DNA of 64,000 nucleotides from Butyrivibrio sp. AC2005 (GTDB taxonomy: Bacteria > Bacillota > Clostridia > Lachnospirales > Lachnospiraceae). Shown piece after piece: positions 50,757-60,396 of this stretch (its first letter is position 1; each line of letters opens with the position of its first letter). The stretch spans positions 1-64,000 of the forward strand of contig NZ_AUJI01000018.1 of assembly GCF_000424145.1 (NCBI RefSeq), read 5' to 3'. A program made the position numbers and the translations under genes. The notes under the pieces are model-generated. The model saw nothing but the letters and a program-made list of their open reading frames with translations. It was not told the DNA's origin and searched no databases.

Positions 50757-51608
50757 TCAGTTTGCATTCATACCGTTAGGCTCATAGCTTCTCATTTTCT
50801 GCTTATACCGCGTTTCTGCTTTAATTACTTCATCTGCAGATAATGTCTTTGGAAGTATCTGTAATATAGAAAACTGGAACTTATGATATCGGTCAGGATA
50901 ATTACAAATTAGCTCTTTCATGAGCTTGTTATTACCATGGGTGGTTCTAACATAGCACTCCCACCTGCCAAGAAGACCCCCTTCATCGCCATAAGCTGAG
51001 CCTACGTATTGTTTGCCGGTTTCAGTATCAACAATAAGGTAAATAGCATATACAGAAGACAATGCTGTATGCCACTCTTCATATGTTACTCCATCTTCAA
51101 TAATCTCTTTGAGCTCATCATAAGTAACTATGAGATCTTCAAATCCGGAAAACACCTTCTTTTTGTCAGCCTGAATGCTTATTATTTCTTTCTCTGTTGT
51201 TCCTTTTTGATGCCACATCCTTGCTGAATTTCCCCACTCGATCGTAAGTCTATCTTCATATGCAGCAAGGCTATCTATGTGTTCAAGATCATATATTGCA
51301 TTTTCGCCATTATAATATGAGGCCTCAAGTTTAGGTAATCCTTCTGGCCTATTGGATTTGTCATCAGGAATAAAACCATTGACTTTATAAATAGCGTAAA
51401 ACTTAGCTTTTGTCCCCTTACCGCTTATGAACACTGCCCAGTACTCATATCCTTTGCTGAAACCATTTTTCTGATGACAAGTGTACTCATAGACTTTTTG
51501 ACAGTCATAGCACTCTTTAAAGTTTTTGTCCGTTAATGAATGACGTATTAGCTTGGTTTTAGCGGGATCGATTTTTTCCTTGATTAATATATCTGTAAAT
51601 GTCAACAT
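50757..51608 (-). CDS. GIY-YIG nuclease-domain protein
   Basis: 283 residues. The C-terminal 100 residues form a GIY-YIG domain: SVYAIYLIVDTETGKQYVGS (I-Y ... Y-V-G), LGRWECYVRTTHGNNKLMKE (with the Arg), and KAETRYKQKM (catalytic Glu). The N-terminal 170 residues are of unknown type with YNGENAIYDLEHIDSLAAYE. It follows mcrC by 18 nt, so it is likely an extra nuclease of the McrBC system. Confidence 0.85.
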   Translation of the reverse strand: MLTFTDILIKEKIDPAKTKLIRHSLTDKNFKECYDCQKVYEYTCHQKNGFSKGYEYWAVFISGKGTKAKFYAIYKVNGFIPDDKSNRPEGLPKLEASYYNGENAIYDLEHIDSLAAYEDRLTIEWGNSARMWHQKGTTEKEIISIQADKKKVFSGFEDLIVTYDELKEIIEDGVTYEEWHTALSSVYAIYLIVDTETGKQYVGSAYGDEGGLLGRWECYVRTTHGNNKLMKELICNYPDRYHKFQFSILQILPKTLSADEVIKAETRYKQKMRSYEPNGMNAN

Positions 51609-51626
51609 TATAGGCTCTCCATATTA

Positions 51627-52688
51627 TCAAATGGATACTGCTTCCCTTGGGAAGTAGTCACTTACAATTTTTTCAAGCTGTCCAGAAATATCGCTGAATG
51701 GCAGATTCAGATCAAGCGAATCCACTGCAATACTATTACCGCCCATACTGAATCTGTTCTTGGGTTGGAATTCCTCATCCGTTTTTGCATACAGGAGCAT
51801 TCCTGAGACCATGCCGGTATTCTCCTTATCAAGATTCTTTACATAAGTAAAAATCTGATACAGGTTAGCATTTCTGAATGACTGAACATTGTAATTATCC
51901 TGCATTTGTTTTCTATAATACTTCGCATCCACTATAAGAGTAAGGTCGCCCTTTTTTAGAGTAATATCGGATATCATGCTCGGCAGCCACATGTCATTAT
52001 CGTCATCAAGGTTCCATTTGATCTGATCAGGGTTAGCGTGGAGTTCCGGATGGTGATACCTGTAATACTCCAATATGAATTTTTCATATAAATGGCTCAT
52101 ACGCTGATCATCGAGAAAAGCTGCCATTTTTACATTGCCCTTTTCAGTAGATAAAAGTAACCCTTCAAGTACCAGTCTGCTGACATTAAGAAGCATGCGG
52201 TAACTTTGGTTGTTCCTCTGATATCTTATCCTGTCCCATCTGATAAGTTCCGGGGCAATGTACGCGACATCATCAAAAAACAACAGATTCTTCTTTAATA
52301 AAGCCCTGTTCTCTTTCTTTACAGTTCTCTGCCTTATGAGCAAGGTCATGGTAGTCTTCAGAATCTGGTTCATGAGATTGTTCACGGATAATTCGTCAAA
52401 TTCACAGGTAAGGACCCTTTTTTTCTGCATTTTGTTCTTGAAGGTCTCATTAAGGTCGAGTTTTCCGCGCATTGTGGTAAGAGTATCATTCTTAAGAATA
52501 TACTCCCTATACAGTCCATGCTTTAACTGCTGTGCAACTCCTTTTCCCAGTATTGCTGCAAACATATCGTGTATATTTACAAAGTCCTCCGCTGCTATGT
52601 CATCATAATTCGACTGTCTGAGGATCTGGAACGCGTATGTGAGCATGTAGTATATGTTTTTTATAAGAATTCCTTTGTCCTTAGTCAT
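51627..52688 (-). CDS. mcrC: McrC-type restriction subunit
   Basis: 353 residues. NIYYMLTYAFQILRQSNYDD at the N-terminus, TMRGKLDLNETFKNKM, RMSHLYEKFILEYYRYHHPE and the PD-(D/E)XK nuclease core LTLIVDAKYYRKQM (D ... D-A-K) are typical of McrC (5-methylcytosine-specific restriction). The start codon overlaps the mcrB stop by 1 nt. McrC docks on McrB, stimulates GTP hydrolysis and cuts modified DNA. Confidence 0.95.
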   Translation of the reverse strand: MTKDKGILIKNIYYMLTYAFQILRQSNYDDIAAEDFVNIHDMFAAILGKGVAQQLKHGLYREYILKNDTLTTMRGKLDLNETFKNKMQKKRVLTCEFDELSVNNLMNQILKTTMTLLIRQRTVKKENRALLKKNLLFFDDVAYIAPELIRWDRIRYQRNNQSYRMLLNVSRLVLEGLLLSTEKGNVKMAAFLDDQRMSHLYEKFILEYYRYHHPELHANPDQIKWNLDDDNDMWLPSMISDITLKKGDLTLIVDAKYYRKQMQDNYNVQSFRNANLYQIFTYVKNLDKENTGMVSGMLLYAKTDEEFQPKNRFSMGGNSIAVDSLDLNLPFSDISGQLEKIVSDYFPREAVSI

Positions 52689-55072
52689 TATGAATTAAAT
52701 ACTCCCTGCAGTCTGCTTCTCCAAAGCCTTATCTTGTCAGGTTCATCAAACCAGTATTCTTCAAGCATAGGAATAATGTCATACTCAACGACCGAATTCA
52801 TCCAGCCGTCCAGCTCATCCACATCAGTTTTTTTCTGACCGCAGAAATAGCTGTGTCCAATACAGAAGCCCTTTCCTAGCGATGGATCTTCAGTGATTGC
52901 TTTATTAAGGCTGATTACCACGTCAATCAGTGCATACAATGTGTCATCATTAAGCTCTGCTAGATATTTTCTGAAACCTTCTGTTTCAAAGCCGGGTTCC
53001 ACTGAATAAAAGCTGAATCTCCTGCGAAGGGCATAGTCGATCATGGCAAGACTCCTGTCAGCCGTATTCATCATTCCTATTATGTAGAGATTCTTTGGAA
53101 CAGAGAACGATAAGCCATTATAAGCAAGCGTAGCCTTTGTTCCCCGGTAATCCTTCTCTATGAGCATAAGCAGTTCACCGAAGATCTTACTCATATTTCC
53201 GCGGTTAATCTCATCTATTATGAAGAAATAAGGTACATCCGGATTATTGGCAGCTTTTTGGCAGAATCTATAGAATATGCCATTCTTTAGCTCAAAGCCC
53301 TCACCATCTGGTTTATATCCCATGATAAAGTCCTCATAGGAATAATTCTGATGGAACTGCACGAATTCTATCCTGTTTTCATCCATTACACCCATTATGG
53401 AATAAGCGAGCCTTTTGGCTGCGAAAGTCTTTCCCACACCCGGAGCACCCTGCAGGATTATGTTCTGCTTATTAAGAAGAAGTGCCTTTAGGCTCTCATA
53501 TCTTTCTTCACTTATATAAACCTCACTGATAAAGTCTTCTTTTGTGTATTTTCTAAGGCTTTCCTCATTTTCCGGAAGAGGATTTTCATCACGGATCATG
53601 TCCATGATCAGATCATACTCACCCTTGGTTAGCTTAAAGAGGCTTCCCTGGGGGCTTTGGAAATACTCCATCTTTTCCAGCTCAGGAATATCATGAAGAA
53701 TCTGATAATCTATTGGCGTACCAAGGCCTTCTGTCTTTTCAAAGTAGAGCTGTTCTCCATCATTGGCGCGAGATACTTTTGCAAGTGAAACAACCTTTTT
53801 TACAGGAGTCGATTCATAGCCAATAACCAGATCCCCTTCCTTGGCATCTAGGAAATTCTGAAATACCCTGCGTTTATTACCATTATCGTTATATAGGGAG
53901 TAGCCCTGCTCTTCCCCTACTGCAAGGTCGCTAAAACTCCAGATTTTGGGATTTGCATTCAGCCACCAGTAATTAACTTCTTCTTCATCTGAATCTGCAT
54001 ATAGTCTTACTTCTGATAAGTCTATCTTATCAAGTGCCTGATCAAGTTCATCTCTGAGTTTCCATATAAAAGCACCTTCATCATCGCTACTTGCATCTTT
54101 TCCTATAAACAATACAGGCCAGCGACCTATCTCGGGGTTATAATTCTTGACATAATCTGTCTTATCAATAAGCCTTTTTGCAAAGGAAGTAGCATTGATA
54201 TTATAGAAATTGGGAGTCTCTCCGTATTTGGTAGAAAGCTGCGTACATGTCGCCTGTCCGCCATAATCCTTCATCCTTGCAAGCATTTCCAGCGTAGATT
54301 CATAGGCAAGTGTCTTATCCCCCAGTATTTTGATCCACTCATCCATGCTTATACCAGGATTGTAGTCTGCGGCATGCCAAATATCCTGGTCTGGTTTATC
54401 TGCCAAATGGATGGCAATAAAAAACGAGAAATCCTGAGCAAGCGTTCTCAAACTCTCAGGATGATAGCAGTTATCATCAAGACTGTTTTCGTACATTGTC
54501 ACAAGTTCATTATCACTTTGCAATGCAGACATCAGCTCATTTATAAGCTGTGTATTTCCAACTATATTTTGAGTTGTATGTCCCATTTTGGGCACAAAAT
54601 CACTCTCAAGGTACTGAACTGTCTTTTTGCATACAGAATATTTGAAAATATCATGTTTATCCGGATACATTAGCCATAAGTAGACAGAAATGGCCATTGG
54701 TCTCTGGAAATGCTGTTTACCTGGGGACAGTTCTTCACAAAGTGCATCTGCCTCGCTCTGGAATTTGACAATGCGCTCACCAGTATCTTTTGTTTCATCA
54801 AAGAGATCCAGGAACATCCCCCGTATGACCTCAGGTTTCTTTTCGGCGTAGCCTTTTATCATGCCCCGGGGAAAGTTTCTTGCTGAAGTAAGCAGATTAA
54901 TGGTTTTTTCGGTTGCATTCCAGAACATCTCCGAGAAATTATCTGCATTGATGTCCCAGTGCTCCTGGAACCACTTGATAGCTTCCCATTTATACTTTTC
55001 CTCTGGCCATCTTGTAGAAAAGCTCTGCTTATATGCTTCTAGTGCTTTTGATAACAGTTCTTTATTGATCAT
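52688..55072 (-). CDS. mcrB: McrB-type restriction motor with an EVE-like domain
   Basis: 794 residues. The N-terminal region (1-340) is helical. A central EVE/PUA-like module (about 360-470) has NYWWLNANPKIWSFSDLAVG, then FLDAKEGDLVIGYESTPVKK, and binds modified cytosine in other McrB proteins. The AAA motor follows: NIILQGAPGVGKTFAAKRLA near 540, FIIDEINRGNMSKIFGELLM with the McrB NKxD-equivalent MMNTADRSLAMIDYALRRRF. Together with McrC it restricts DNA carrying modified bases, such as many phage genomes. Confidence 0.92.
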   Translation of the reverse strand: MINKELLSKALEAYKQSFSTRWPEEKYKWEAIKWFQEHWDINADNFSEMFWNATEKTINLLTSARNFPRGMIKGYAEKKPEVIRGMFLDLFDETKDTGERIVKFQSEADALCEELSPGKQHFQRPMAISVYLWLMYPDKHDIFKYSVCKKTVQYLESDFVPKMGHTTQNIVGNTQLINELMSALQSDNELVTMYENSLDDNCYHPESLRTLAQDFSFFIAIHLADKPDQDIWHAADYNPGISMDEWIKILGDKTLAYESTLEMLARMKDYGGQATCTQLSTKYGETPNFYNINATSFAKRLIDKTDYVKNYNPEIGRWPVLFIGKDASSDDEGAFIWKLRDELDQALDKIDLSEVRLYADSDEEEVNYWWLNANPKIWSFSDLAVGEEQGYSLYNDNGNKRRVFQNFLDAKEGDLVIGYESTPVKKVVSLAKVSRANDGEQLYFEKTEGLGTPIDYQILHDIPELEKMEYFQSPQGSLFKLTKGEYDLIMDMIRDENPLPENEESLRKYTKEDFISEVYISEERYESLKALLLNKQNIILQGAPGVGKTFAAKRLAYSIMGVMDENRIEFVQFHQNYSYEDFIMGYKPDGEGFELKNGIFYRFCQKAANNPDVPYFFIIDEINRGNMSKIFGELLMLIEKDYRGTKATLAYNGLSFSVPKNLYIIGMMNTADRSLAMIDYALRRRFSFYSVEPGFETEGFRKYLAELNDDTLYALIDVVISLNKAITEDPSLGKGFCIGHSYFCGQKKTDVDELDGWMNSVVEYDIIPMLEEYWFDEPDKIRLWRSRLQGVFNS

Positions 55073-55117
55073 AAATGACTTCTTGCTCCTTATTTACCTT
55101 CCATATGTTTATGGATT

Positions 55118-56065
55118 CTATTTTCTTAACTTGTTTTCAAGCATTATTAACAATACCGCTGCATATGCAAAAATACCCGCATGAAGCAAAGTCACGCCTC
55201 CTAATAAATACACCTTTTGGCTCATAAGCAGAATACCCAAGGCTAAGGGAGAAAGTGCATAAAAGAACAAAAGTACCGCTGGAAATATTGTTTTTATCTC
55301 AGAATTAGAATATCCATCGAAAGCTTTGATTAGATTGTCTCTGCATTTATTCAACAAAACCTGCAAAACTATCCAAAATATCAGCGGTGCAAGAGAAACC
55401 AAAAACAGTACCATTCCTAGATTTGTCGCAAATAATTGTCCATCCTTTGCTCCAAAATCCGTTCCAAAAATATATATAAGTAATTTACTAACTTCACTGC
55501 CAGCCCAGCTACATATAGCGGACCATATTATTGCACCTATGACATCGGCAAAAATGAACAATGCTGTTATAGCCATGTATATAACAGAAAAAACCTTTCC
55601 AACCGTTATCCCTTCAGTTTTAACACCTGTTTTTCCCCATTTTGCTGTTCCAAATGTTACCCATGCCTCAACAGTGGCTACTATTGCCGGTATCATTAGA
55701 AAAATCATAGCCCATAAAATATGTTCATAAAACGCTAATATTAAAAGTAAAATGACAAGCGTCCCCTGTAAAATGGCATAGATCAAAGCAACAGGAGACG
55801 AAACAAATTCAAGAGCTTTTGACTTAAGAACAGGATTCACAGCCGCCATTTGTACAGTAGCATTATAATATCCTGGATGTTGTCCGTATGTAGTTCCCAG
55901 TTGATACTGACTCGACATAGGCATACTATTCTGGGAAGTCTCCGATGAACTTCCCAAAAATACCTTTTCACCACAATTACTACAAAAGCTAAAACCTTTT
56001 GTTAAATCCAATGTCATCTCTTCTCCGCATTTTGGACATGTCATTTTAATAATCATATAATCCAT
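55118..56065 (-). CDS. Zinc-ribbon multi-pass membrane protein
   Basis: 315 residues (start may be MIIKMTCPKCG at 56056, which has the better AAAGGAG spacing). An N-terminal zinc ribbon CPKCGEEMTLDLTKGFSFCS, then NCG, precedes about six hydrophobic spans from residue 95 on. Such proteins are common in Lachnospiraceae and have no set function. It is not part of the mcrBC operon by spacing (45-nt gap) but could be co-transcribed with it, as it lies directly upstream on the same strand. Confidence 0.75.
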   Translation of the reverse strand: MDYMIIKMTCPKCGEEMTLDLTKGFSFCSNCGEKVFLGSSSETSQNSMPMSSQYQLGTTYGQHPGYYNATVQMAAVNPVLKSKALEFVSSPVALIYAILQGTLVILLLILAFYEHILWAMIFLMIPAIVATVEAWVTFGTAKWGKTGVKTEGITVGKVFSVIYMAITALFIFADVIGAIIWSAICSWAGSEVSKLLIYIFGTDFGAKDGQLFATNLGMVLFLVSLAPLIFWIVLQVLLNKCRDNLIKAFDGYSNSEIKTIFPAVLLFFYALSPLALGILLMSQKVYLLGGVTLLHAGIFAYAAVLLIMLENKLRK

Positions 56066-56253
56066 CTCCTTTATTTCTGGAGTTACCAGATTTAATCATT
56101 TATGTATGAGTTTACAAGTGCTTCTGCTTTGTTTAAGGCTTATACTTTTAATTCTATTATTCCAAATAGAAATTAAAACCATGTAAATACTGGATAAAAT
56201 TATTCTTATTAACGTAAATATATATCCATAAAAGAGCTTCTGTTTCTAAATTA

Positions 56254-56283
56254 AAAAGAGCCGGTCATCATTGACCAGCTCTT
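56254..56283 (-). terminator. Terminator of the XRE/ImmA operon
   Basis: AAGAGCCGGTCA / TGACCAGCTCTT stem with four-base loop, 11 bp beyond the ImmA-like gene. Confidence 0.75.
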
Positions 56284-56293
56284 AGCATTCACT

Positions 56294-56719
56294 TTATTTC
56301 TGTTCTATGCTCTTTTCGATGATTGAATGTACCAGATACGAAGGAATCTCCGCCATATTCATGTTAAGATTTTCCTGATCTTCAAATAATGCAAGTACGA
56401 AAAGATTCGCCTCATACTCTGCTTCCATGTTGATCTTGCCTCCAACATTAGCAAAATTGTTCAGTGTATCATCATGTAAAAAGATATGTCCGAGTTCGTG
56501 AGCACACATGATTCTTCTGGAACGCTCGTCATAATCTCTGTTTATAACAATGTATGGAGCATATCCCTTAAACTTAACTGCCTGTGCCTTAAACCACTTC
56601 ATGCAAGGAATATTTTCTTCTACTCTTATCCCAAATATTCTAGCAAGTTCATAAGGATCTGAAGTGTTATACGTCTTCTTCAATCCTGTAGCAAACTCAA
56701 CTATTTCTTCTTTTCTCAT
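56294..56719 (-). CDS. ImmA/IrrE-type metallopeptidase
   Basis: 141 residues with the zinc-binding helix RRIMCAHELGHIFLHD (HExxH) and the downstream EYEANLFVLALFE segment (third ligand E). ImmA-type peptidases cleave their cognate XRE repressor after DNA damage. Overlaps the XRE gene by 23 nt. Together they form the two-part switch facing the FtsZ paralogue gene. Confidence 0.93.
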   Translation of the reverse strand: MRKEEIVEFATGLKKTYNTSDPYELARIFGIRVEENIPCMKWFKAQAVKFKGYAPYIVINRDYDERSRRIMCAHELGHIFLHDDTLNNFANVGGKINMEAEYEANLFVLALFEDQENLNMNMAEIPSYLVHSIIEKSIEQK

Positions 56720-57140
56720 CCCCCGATGCCCCCTTTTTCTGATATCTGTGACTCATAACCTTAAGATGTCCAAGTAACTCATTGGCAAACTCGACAATAG
56801 TATCCTCATCCATCTGATCAGGGTCATATCCTCCAAAAGCGGCCAAAGTTGGTGTTTTTAAAATAAATTCTATTGCCTCCTGGGGATTCTCAAAGTGGTT
56901 CGGAAGCTTAGAAAGCTCGTCATCCTCTTCAGACACTTCTTCGGAATTCCCCATCAGTTCCGCAGGAGTGACTCCCAGAATCTTACATAGTTTATCGAAT
57001 GTAGCAACAGGGATCTTTGTTATGCTTGATGCCTCATATCTGTATACAGTCGTATAAGAAACACCAAGCTGTTCCGCAATATTTTCAGCAGATAATCCCA
57101 GTTCTTTTCTTCTTTTTTTCAGTCGTTCTCCAATTTGCAT
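56697..57140 (-). CDS. XRE-family repressor, ImmR-like
   Basis: 147 residues. HTH at 5-60 (KRRKELGLSAENIAEQLGVS, then YTTVYRYEASSITKIP), with an acidic linker and a C-terminal region likely recognised by the partner peptidase. The start ATGCAAATTGG itself overlaps operator O1. The five TTGCAT-N2-ATGCAA-like sites upstream suggest it represses both itself and the divergent FtsZ paralogue. Confidence 0.92.
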   Translation of the reverse strand: MQIGERLKKRRKELGLSAENIAEQLGVSYTTVYRYEASSITKIPVATFDKLCKILGVTPAELMGNSEEVSEEDDELSKLPNHFENPQEAIEFILKTPTLAAFGGYDPDQMDEDTIVEFANELLGHLKVMSHRYQKKGASGDEKRRNS

Positions 57141-57290
57141 ATGCTATTACCTCACTTACTATATATTACATCATAACTTGCATAAATGCAAATTTTATGT
57201 TGACAAGCATTTGCATAAACGCTATATTCAAAAACATAATACAACTTGCATAAATGCAAATTTATAAATTATTGATTTGCACAGATGCAA
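57132..57290. promoter_or_regulatory. Five operators and the promoter of the FtsZ-paralogue gene
   Basis: The 14-bp motif TTGCATAAATGCAA occurs perfectly at 57178-57191 and 57246-57259, and as variants near 57134-57145, 57211-57222 and 57277-57290 (TTGCACAGATGCAA). A good promoter, TTGACA (57200-57205), 17 bp, TATATT (57223-57228), points toward the FtsZ gene and has one operator inside its spacer and two downstream of the start. This is a typical layout for tight repression by the XRE protein. Confidence 0.88.
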
Positions 57291-57307
57291 ATTTCGGAGG
57301 AAAAAAG

Positions 57308-58522
57308 ATGTTGGAAGTAAAAGCAAAAGGTAATGAAAAAATGCCCAAGGTAATGGTAATCGGTATTGGTGGCGGCGGTAATAACGCAGTAACACGCATG
57401 GTATCCGATGCATCTGAATATGTTGAATATGCTGCTCTCAATACTGATTCCATGACACTCGATAGATGCCCTGCAAATAAACGTCTGCAGCTTGGTTCAA
57501 AGCTCACTCAGGGTTATGGTGCAGGTGGAGATCCGGTTATCGGTGAATCCTCTGCGAAAGAGAGTGAAGAAGAAATTTCCAATCTTGTAGAGGATGCAAA
57601 TATGGTAATCCTTACCTGCGGAATGGGTGGCGGAACTGGCACAGGAGCTATCCCTGTTGTTGCCCAAATATGCAAAAGTCTGAATATCCTCACGGTTGCA
57701 GTAGTAACAATGCCCTTTTCATTTGAGAGCCAGCCCAGGGTCTTAGCTGCACAGACAGGGCTTAAGAAGCTTGAGCAGAATGTTGATACCCTGCTTGTAA
57801 TACCCAATGACAAACTTCTTACCATTACTGATAAGCCATTCTATATGGACGAAGCCTTTACCTTAGCCGATTCTGTACTCAAATATACAATCGAAGGAAT
57901 GACTAATATCATCTTCAACCACGGCACCATCAACCTTGATTTCAATGATCTTAAGTCAACTCTGAAGGATAAAGGCTATGGACTATTTGGTATTGGTATT
58001 GCCGGGGAAGAAGAAACCATAATAGATGCCGTTGAAAAAGCCATGTGTTCCCCTCTTCTGGAAACAAACATTACAGGGGCATCCAATATCCTCCTAAATA
58101 CCAGTGGAAAGATTGATATTGTTGCTCTTAACAAGGCCGTTGCTTATATCCGTGACCAGGCAGGAGAAAATGTAAATATCTTCTGGGGAACTGTTGGCAG
58201 TGATTCTGCCTCATCTGAGGTGGTAGTTACCCTGATAGCAACCGGTATGAAACAGGTCAAATCAGCTGTTGCCGCAAAGCCACCTGTACCCCAGCCAACA
58301 CAAGCAATGCCTCAAACAACTAAGACAGTACCTCTTCCAACACCAAAGCCAGTTCCTCAAAATACAGTTTCGGAAACAGAAGTGAATCTTGATATTCTAA
58401 AAAGAGTCGATTCTGCTGCGGGTGTTCAGCCACAACCCCAAAGGGAAATCCGGTCACAAGTTCGTCCTTTAACACTGGAAATCCCTCCTTTCCTGAAAAA
58501 CAGGGATAGGCAAGGCAGATGA
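57308..58522 (+). CDS. FtsZ paralogue (tubulin-like GTPase)
   Basis: 404 residues from ATG 57308 (CGGAGG 7 nt upstream; the ATG at 57254 lies in the operator region). GIGGGGNNAVTRMVSDASEY, LTCGMGGGTGTGAIPVVAQI (tubulin signature), NDKLLTITDKPFYMDEAFTL and the C-terminal domain are all present. A proline-rich linker (about 320-370) leads to LEIPPFLKNRDRQGR, close to the FtsZ tail that binds FtsA, ZipA or SepF. It should polymerise and may join or disturb the host Z-ring. It is divergent from an XRE/ImmA switch, so expression would be induced by damage or by loss of repression, unlike housekeeping ftsZ. Confidence 0.93.
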   Translation: MLEVKAKGNEKMPKVMVIGIGGGGNNAVTRMVSDASEYVEYAALNTDSMTLDRCPANKRLQLGSKLTQGYGAGGDPVIGESSAKESEEEISNLVEDANMVILTCGMGGGTGTGAIPVVAQICKSLNILTVAVVTMPFSFESQPRVLAAQTGLKKLEQNVDTLLVIPNDKLLTITDKPFYMDEAFTLADSVLKYTIEGMTNIIFNHGTINLDFNDLKSTLKDKGYGLFGIGIAGEEETIIDAVEKAMCSPLLETNITGASNILLNTSGKIDIVALNKAVAYIRDQAGENVNIFWGTVGSDSASSEVVVTLIATGMKQVKSAVAAKPPVPQPTQAMPQTTKTVPLPTPKPVPQNTVSETEVNLDILKRVDSAAGVQPQPQREIRSQVRPLTLEIPPFLKNRDRQGR

Positions 58523-58900
58523 ATATACAATATTAGATGAAAGATTTTATGAACTATCTGATTAAATTTAAGAAGATTATATGATTTTGAAACTTATCAC
58601 GATTCATATTATTGATTATTAATAATAGCACCGGTGCTAATTGGCGTGAGCACCTTTGAATTTGCTTTGGGAACCACCAATTCGCGGAATAGCACATCCC
58701 TTGTTTGGTCTTGATGATATCTGTCAAGGAACCGCTCAGGCGGTGGCTTTAGTCCTTGTCCTTACAAATACTAGCAATTTGATACCACAGCATTTAGACC
58801 AAATAAGGGAATTGGTATTCAGACAATCTGCAGGCGGTGCTCATGCGTGAATTAGTGAACTCGCAGCCCGAAATTGTTAACTCCATTTTCGTTCTGCTTT
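58523..58900. other. Intergenic stretch with a palindrome and a doubtful small ORF
   Basis: Contains the palindrome AGCACCGGTGCT near 58628-58639. A 64-codon plus-strand frame (58656-58850, TTG start, DDICQGTAQAVALVLVLTNT within) has no ribosome site; it may be a small gene or nothing. Confidence 0.35.
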
Positions 58901-59614
58901 TCACTCCTCTGCCATATCCTGCTCTTCTGCTGATTTATCTAACATAGCCTCATACAGATAATCTACATGTGTTTTATATTCTTCAAATTCCTTTTTGGAT
59001 TCATCGATCTTTTCAGTGAACACATCACTTATATCTTTTATATTCTTATAACCGATGAGCAAAGGCTTGTTTTCTTTGTACCTTTTGGGATCTATATCCC
59101 GTCCCATAGCACTTTGCATACCTATTACTGCTTCCATAATTCTGCTAAAATATAGAGTCTGTTCTTCGTATGGCATTTCATGCAAAAGATGAATCAGCAT
59201 ATTGAATTCACCATAAAGGGAAATGCCCCGTTCAACATACTTAATCTGCTTACTAAGAGTAGCATCACTCGGTCCATCAAAGCTTTTATGTATTGCCCTT
59301 TCTATGTTGCTTTGCGAATACTTCATCTGCTTATAGAGTTCTTCAAAAGGGAAGCTATTCATTTTACCTGCATACTGCATCAGGCGCTTTTCCCTTTCCT
59401 TGTTTAATTCTTTTATATCATCTGTTCCAATAAGATGCTTAAATGTAACAGGTTCAATTTCAAAGATTTTGGCAAGTTCCTCCAGCCTCTCCTGGGGTAT
59501 CTCCTTGACTCCTCTTTCCCAGGCACTAACTGCCTGCTTTGATACGCCAAGCTTTTCAGCAATCTCTGATGCTGTAATTCCATATTTTTTTCTGAGTTCT
59601 TTTAAATTATTCAT
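58901..59614 (-). CDS. XRE-family regulator with a C-terminal helical domain
   Basis: 237 residues from MNNLKELRKKYGITASEIAE (AGAGAGGA upstream; the longer frame to 59731 lacks a site). HTH at 3-57, then a helical region with KQMKYSQSNIERAIHKSFDG and ISLYGEFNMLIHLLHEMPYE, probably for ligand binding or dimerisation. Repeated GTTTACTTT sequences in the upstream region (about 59642 and 59712) may be its operators. No direct partner gene. Confidence 0.85.
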   Translation of the reverse strand: MNNLKELRKKYGITASEIAEKLGVSKQAVSAWERGVKEIPQERLEELAKIFEIEPVTFKHLIGTDDIKELNKEREKRLMQYAGKMNSFPFEELYKQMKYSQSNIERAIHKSFDGPSDATLSKQIKYVERGISLYGEFNMLIHLLHEMPYEEQTLYFSRIMEAVIGMQSAMGRDIDPKRYKENKPLLIGYKNIKDISDVFTEKIDESKKEFEEYKTHVDYLYEAMLDKSAEEQDMAEE

Positions 59615-59820
59615 TTTCCTCTCTCCGTTGGTTGATTTTAAAAGTAAACCTAGACTGTAAATTTTTAGCGACCAAATTTCTTGATCGCCTTGGTACATTA
59701 TCAATATACTATGGTTTACTTTCATAGTCAACCTATTTTGTTTTATCCTTAATTTGCAGAGGATTTATCTGCTTACAGCACGCTTTCATACATAATTCCC
59801 ATAACACTTTACATTTCTAT

Positions 59821-60306
59821 TCATGAATTTTTATAGAAGTCGAAATCAAAATAATGTCTCTTATCATGGACCATCACTTCCCCTATAAGTCCTTTTTCGC
59901 ATTTATCAATCGGAATGGCTCTTGCCCCTTCAAGACAGGAAAGAGCGCCCATATACACTGAATATGAATGTTCATCAAACTGTATTGCCATCCAGTATGG
60001 CTCAGCATCATACTTCTTTGCTGTTACGGCAGCCTTTTCATAAGCATTTGTTCCCAGATTATAGCGGTTATTTATCTTCCCATTAAGCTGATATTTATTT
60101 CTTGCTTTGACACTAATAACGTATTTTTTACCGTCTTTTTCACAGTAAATATCTGCAAATGCTTCATTCATATGTACATCATTAAGATTTCTGATCCTGT
60201 CATACTCAGCATCTACTAATGCTTTTATTGCAAATAACTCTCCAAGTTCACCAAGGGATTTTTTTCTTGCTGCTTCCTTTTTGTTATTCATAAACTCCTG
60301 CTCCAT
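59821..60306 (-). CDS. PD-(D/E)XK-like nuclease-domain protein, 161 aa
   Basis: LGELGELFAIKALVDAEYDR, then NEAFADIYCEKDGKKYVISV and KARNKYQ match the E ... D ... (V)xK core of Holliday-junction-resolvase/Mrr-like PD-(D/E)XK folds (Asp in FADIYC; KAR as the lysine). Short, with no other domain. Likely a nuclease or nuclease-derived binding protein. A single gene with no operon partner. Confidence 0.65.
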   Translation of the reverse strand: MEQEFMNNKKEAARKKSLGELGELFAIKALVDAEYDRIRNLNDVHMNEAFADIYCEKDGKKYVISVKARNKYQLNGKINNRYNLGTNAYEKAAVTAKKYDAEPYWMAIQFDEHSYSVYMGALSCLEGARAIPIDKCEKGLIGEVMVHDKRHYFDFDFYKNS

Positions 60307-60372
60307 AACCGATTAGTATTACTCCATTTCTGATTAAAACTCTTTTTCTGTTATCACTACAATTACATCTAT

Positions 60373-60396
60373 GAAAAAAAGCTGCTCATCGCAGCT
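60373..60396 (-). terminator. Terminator (minus strand)
   Basis: AGCTGC/GCAGCT stem followed on the minus strand by seven T. It lies 175 nt beyond the HD-domain copy 2 operon. Confidence 0.75.
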
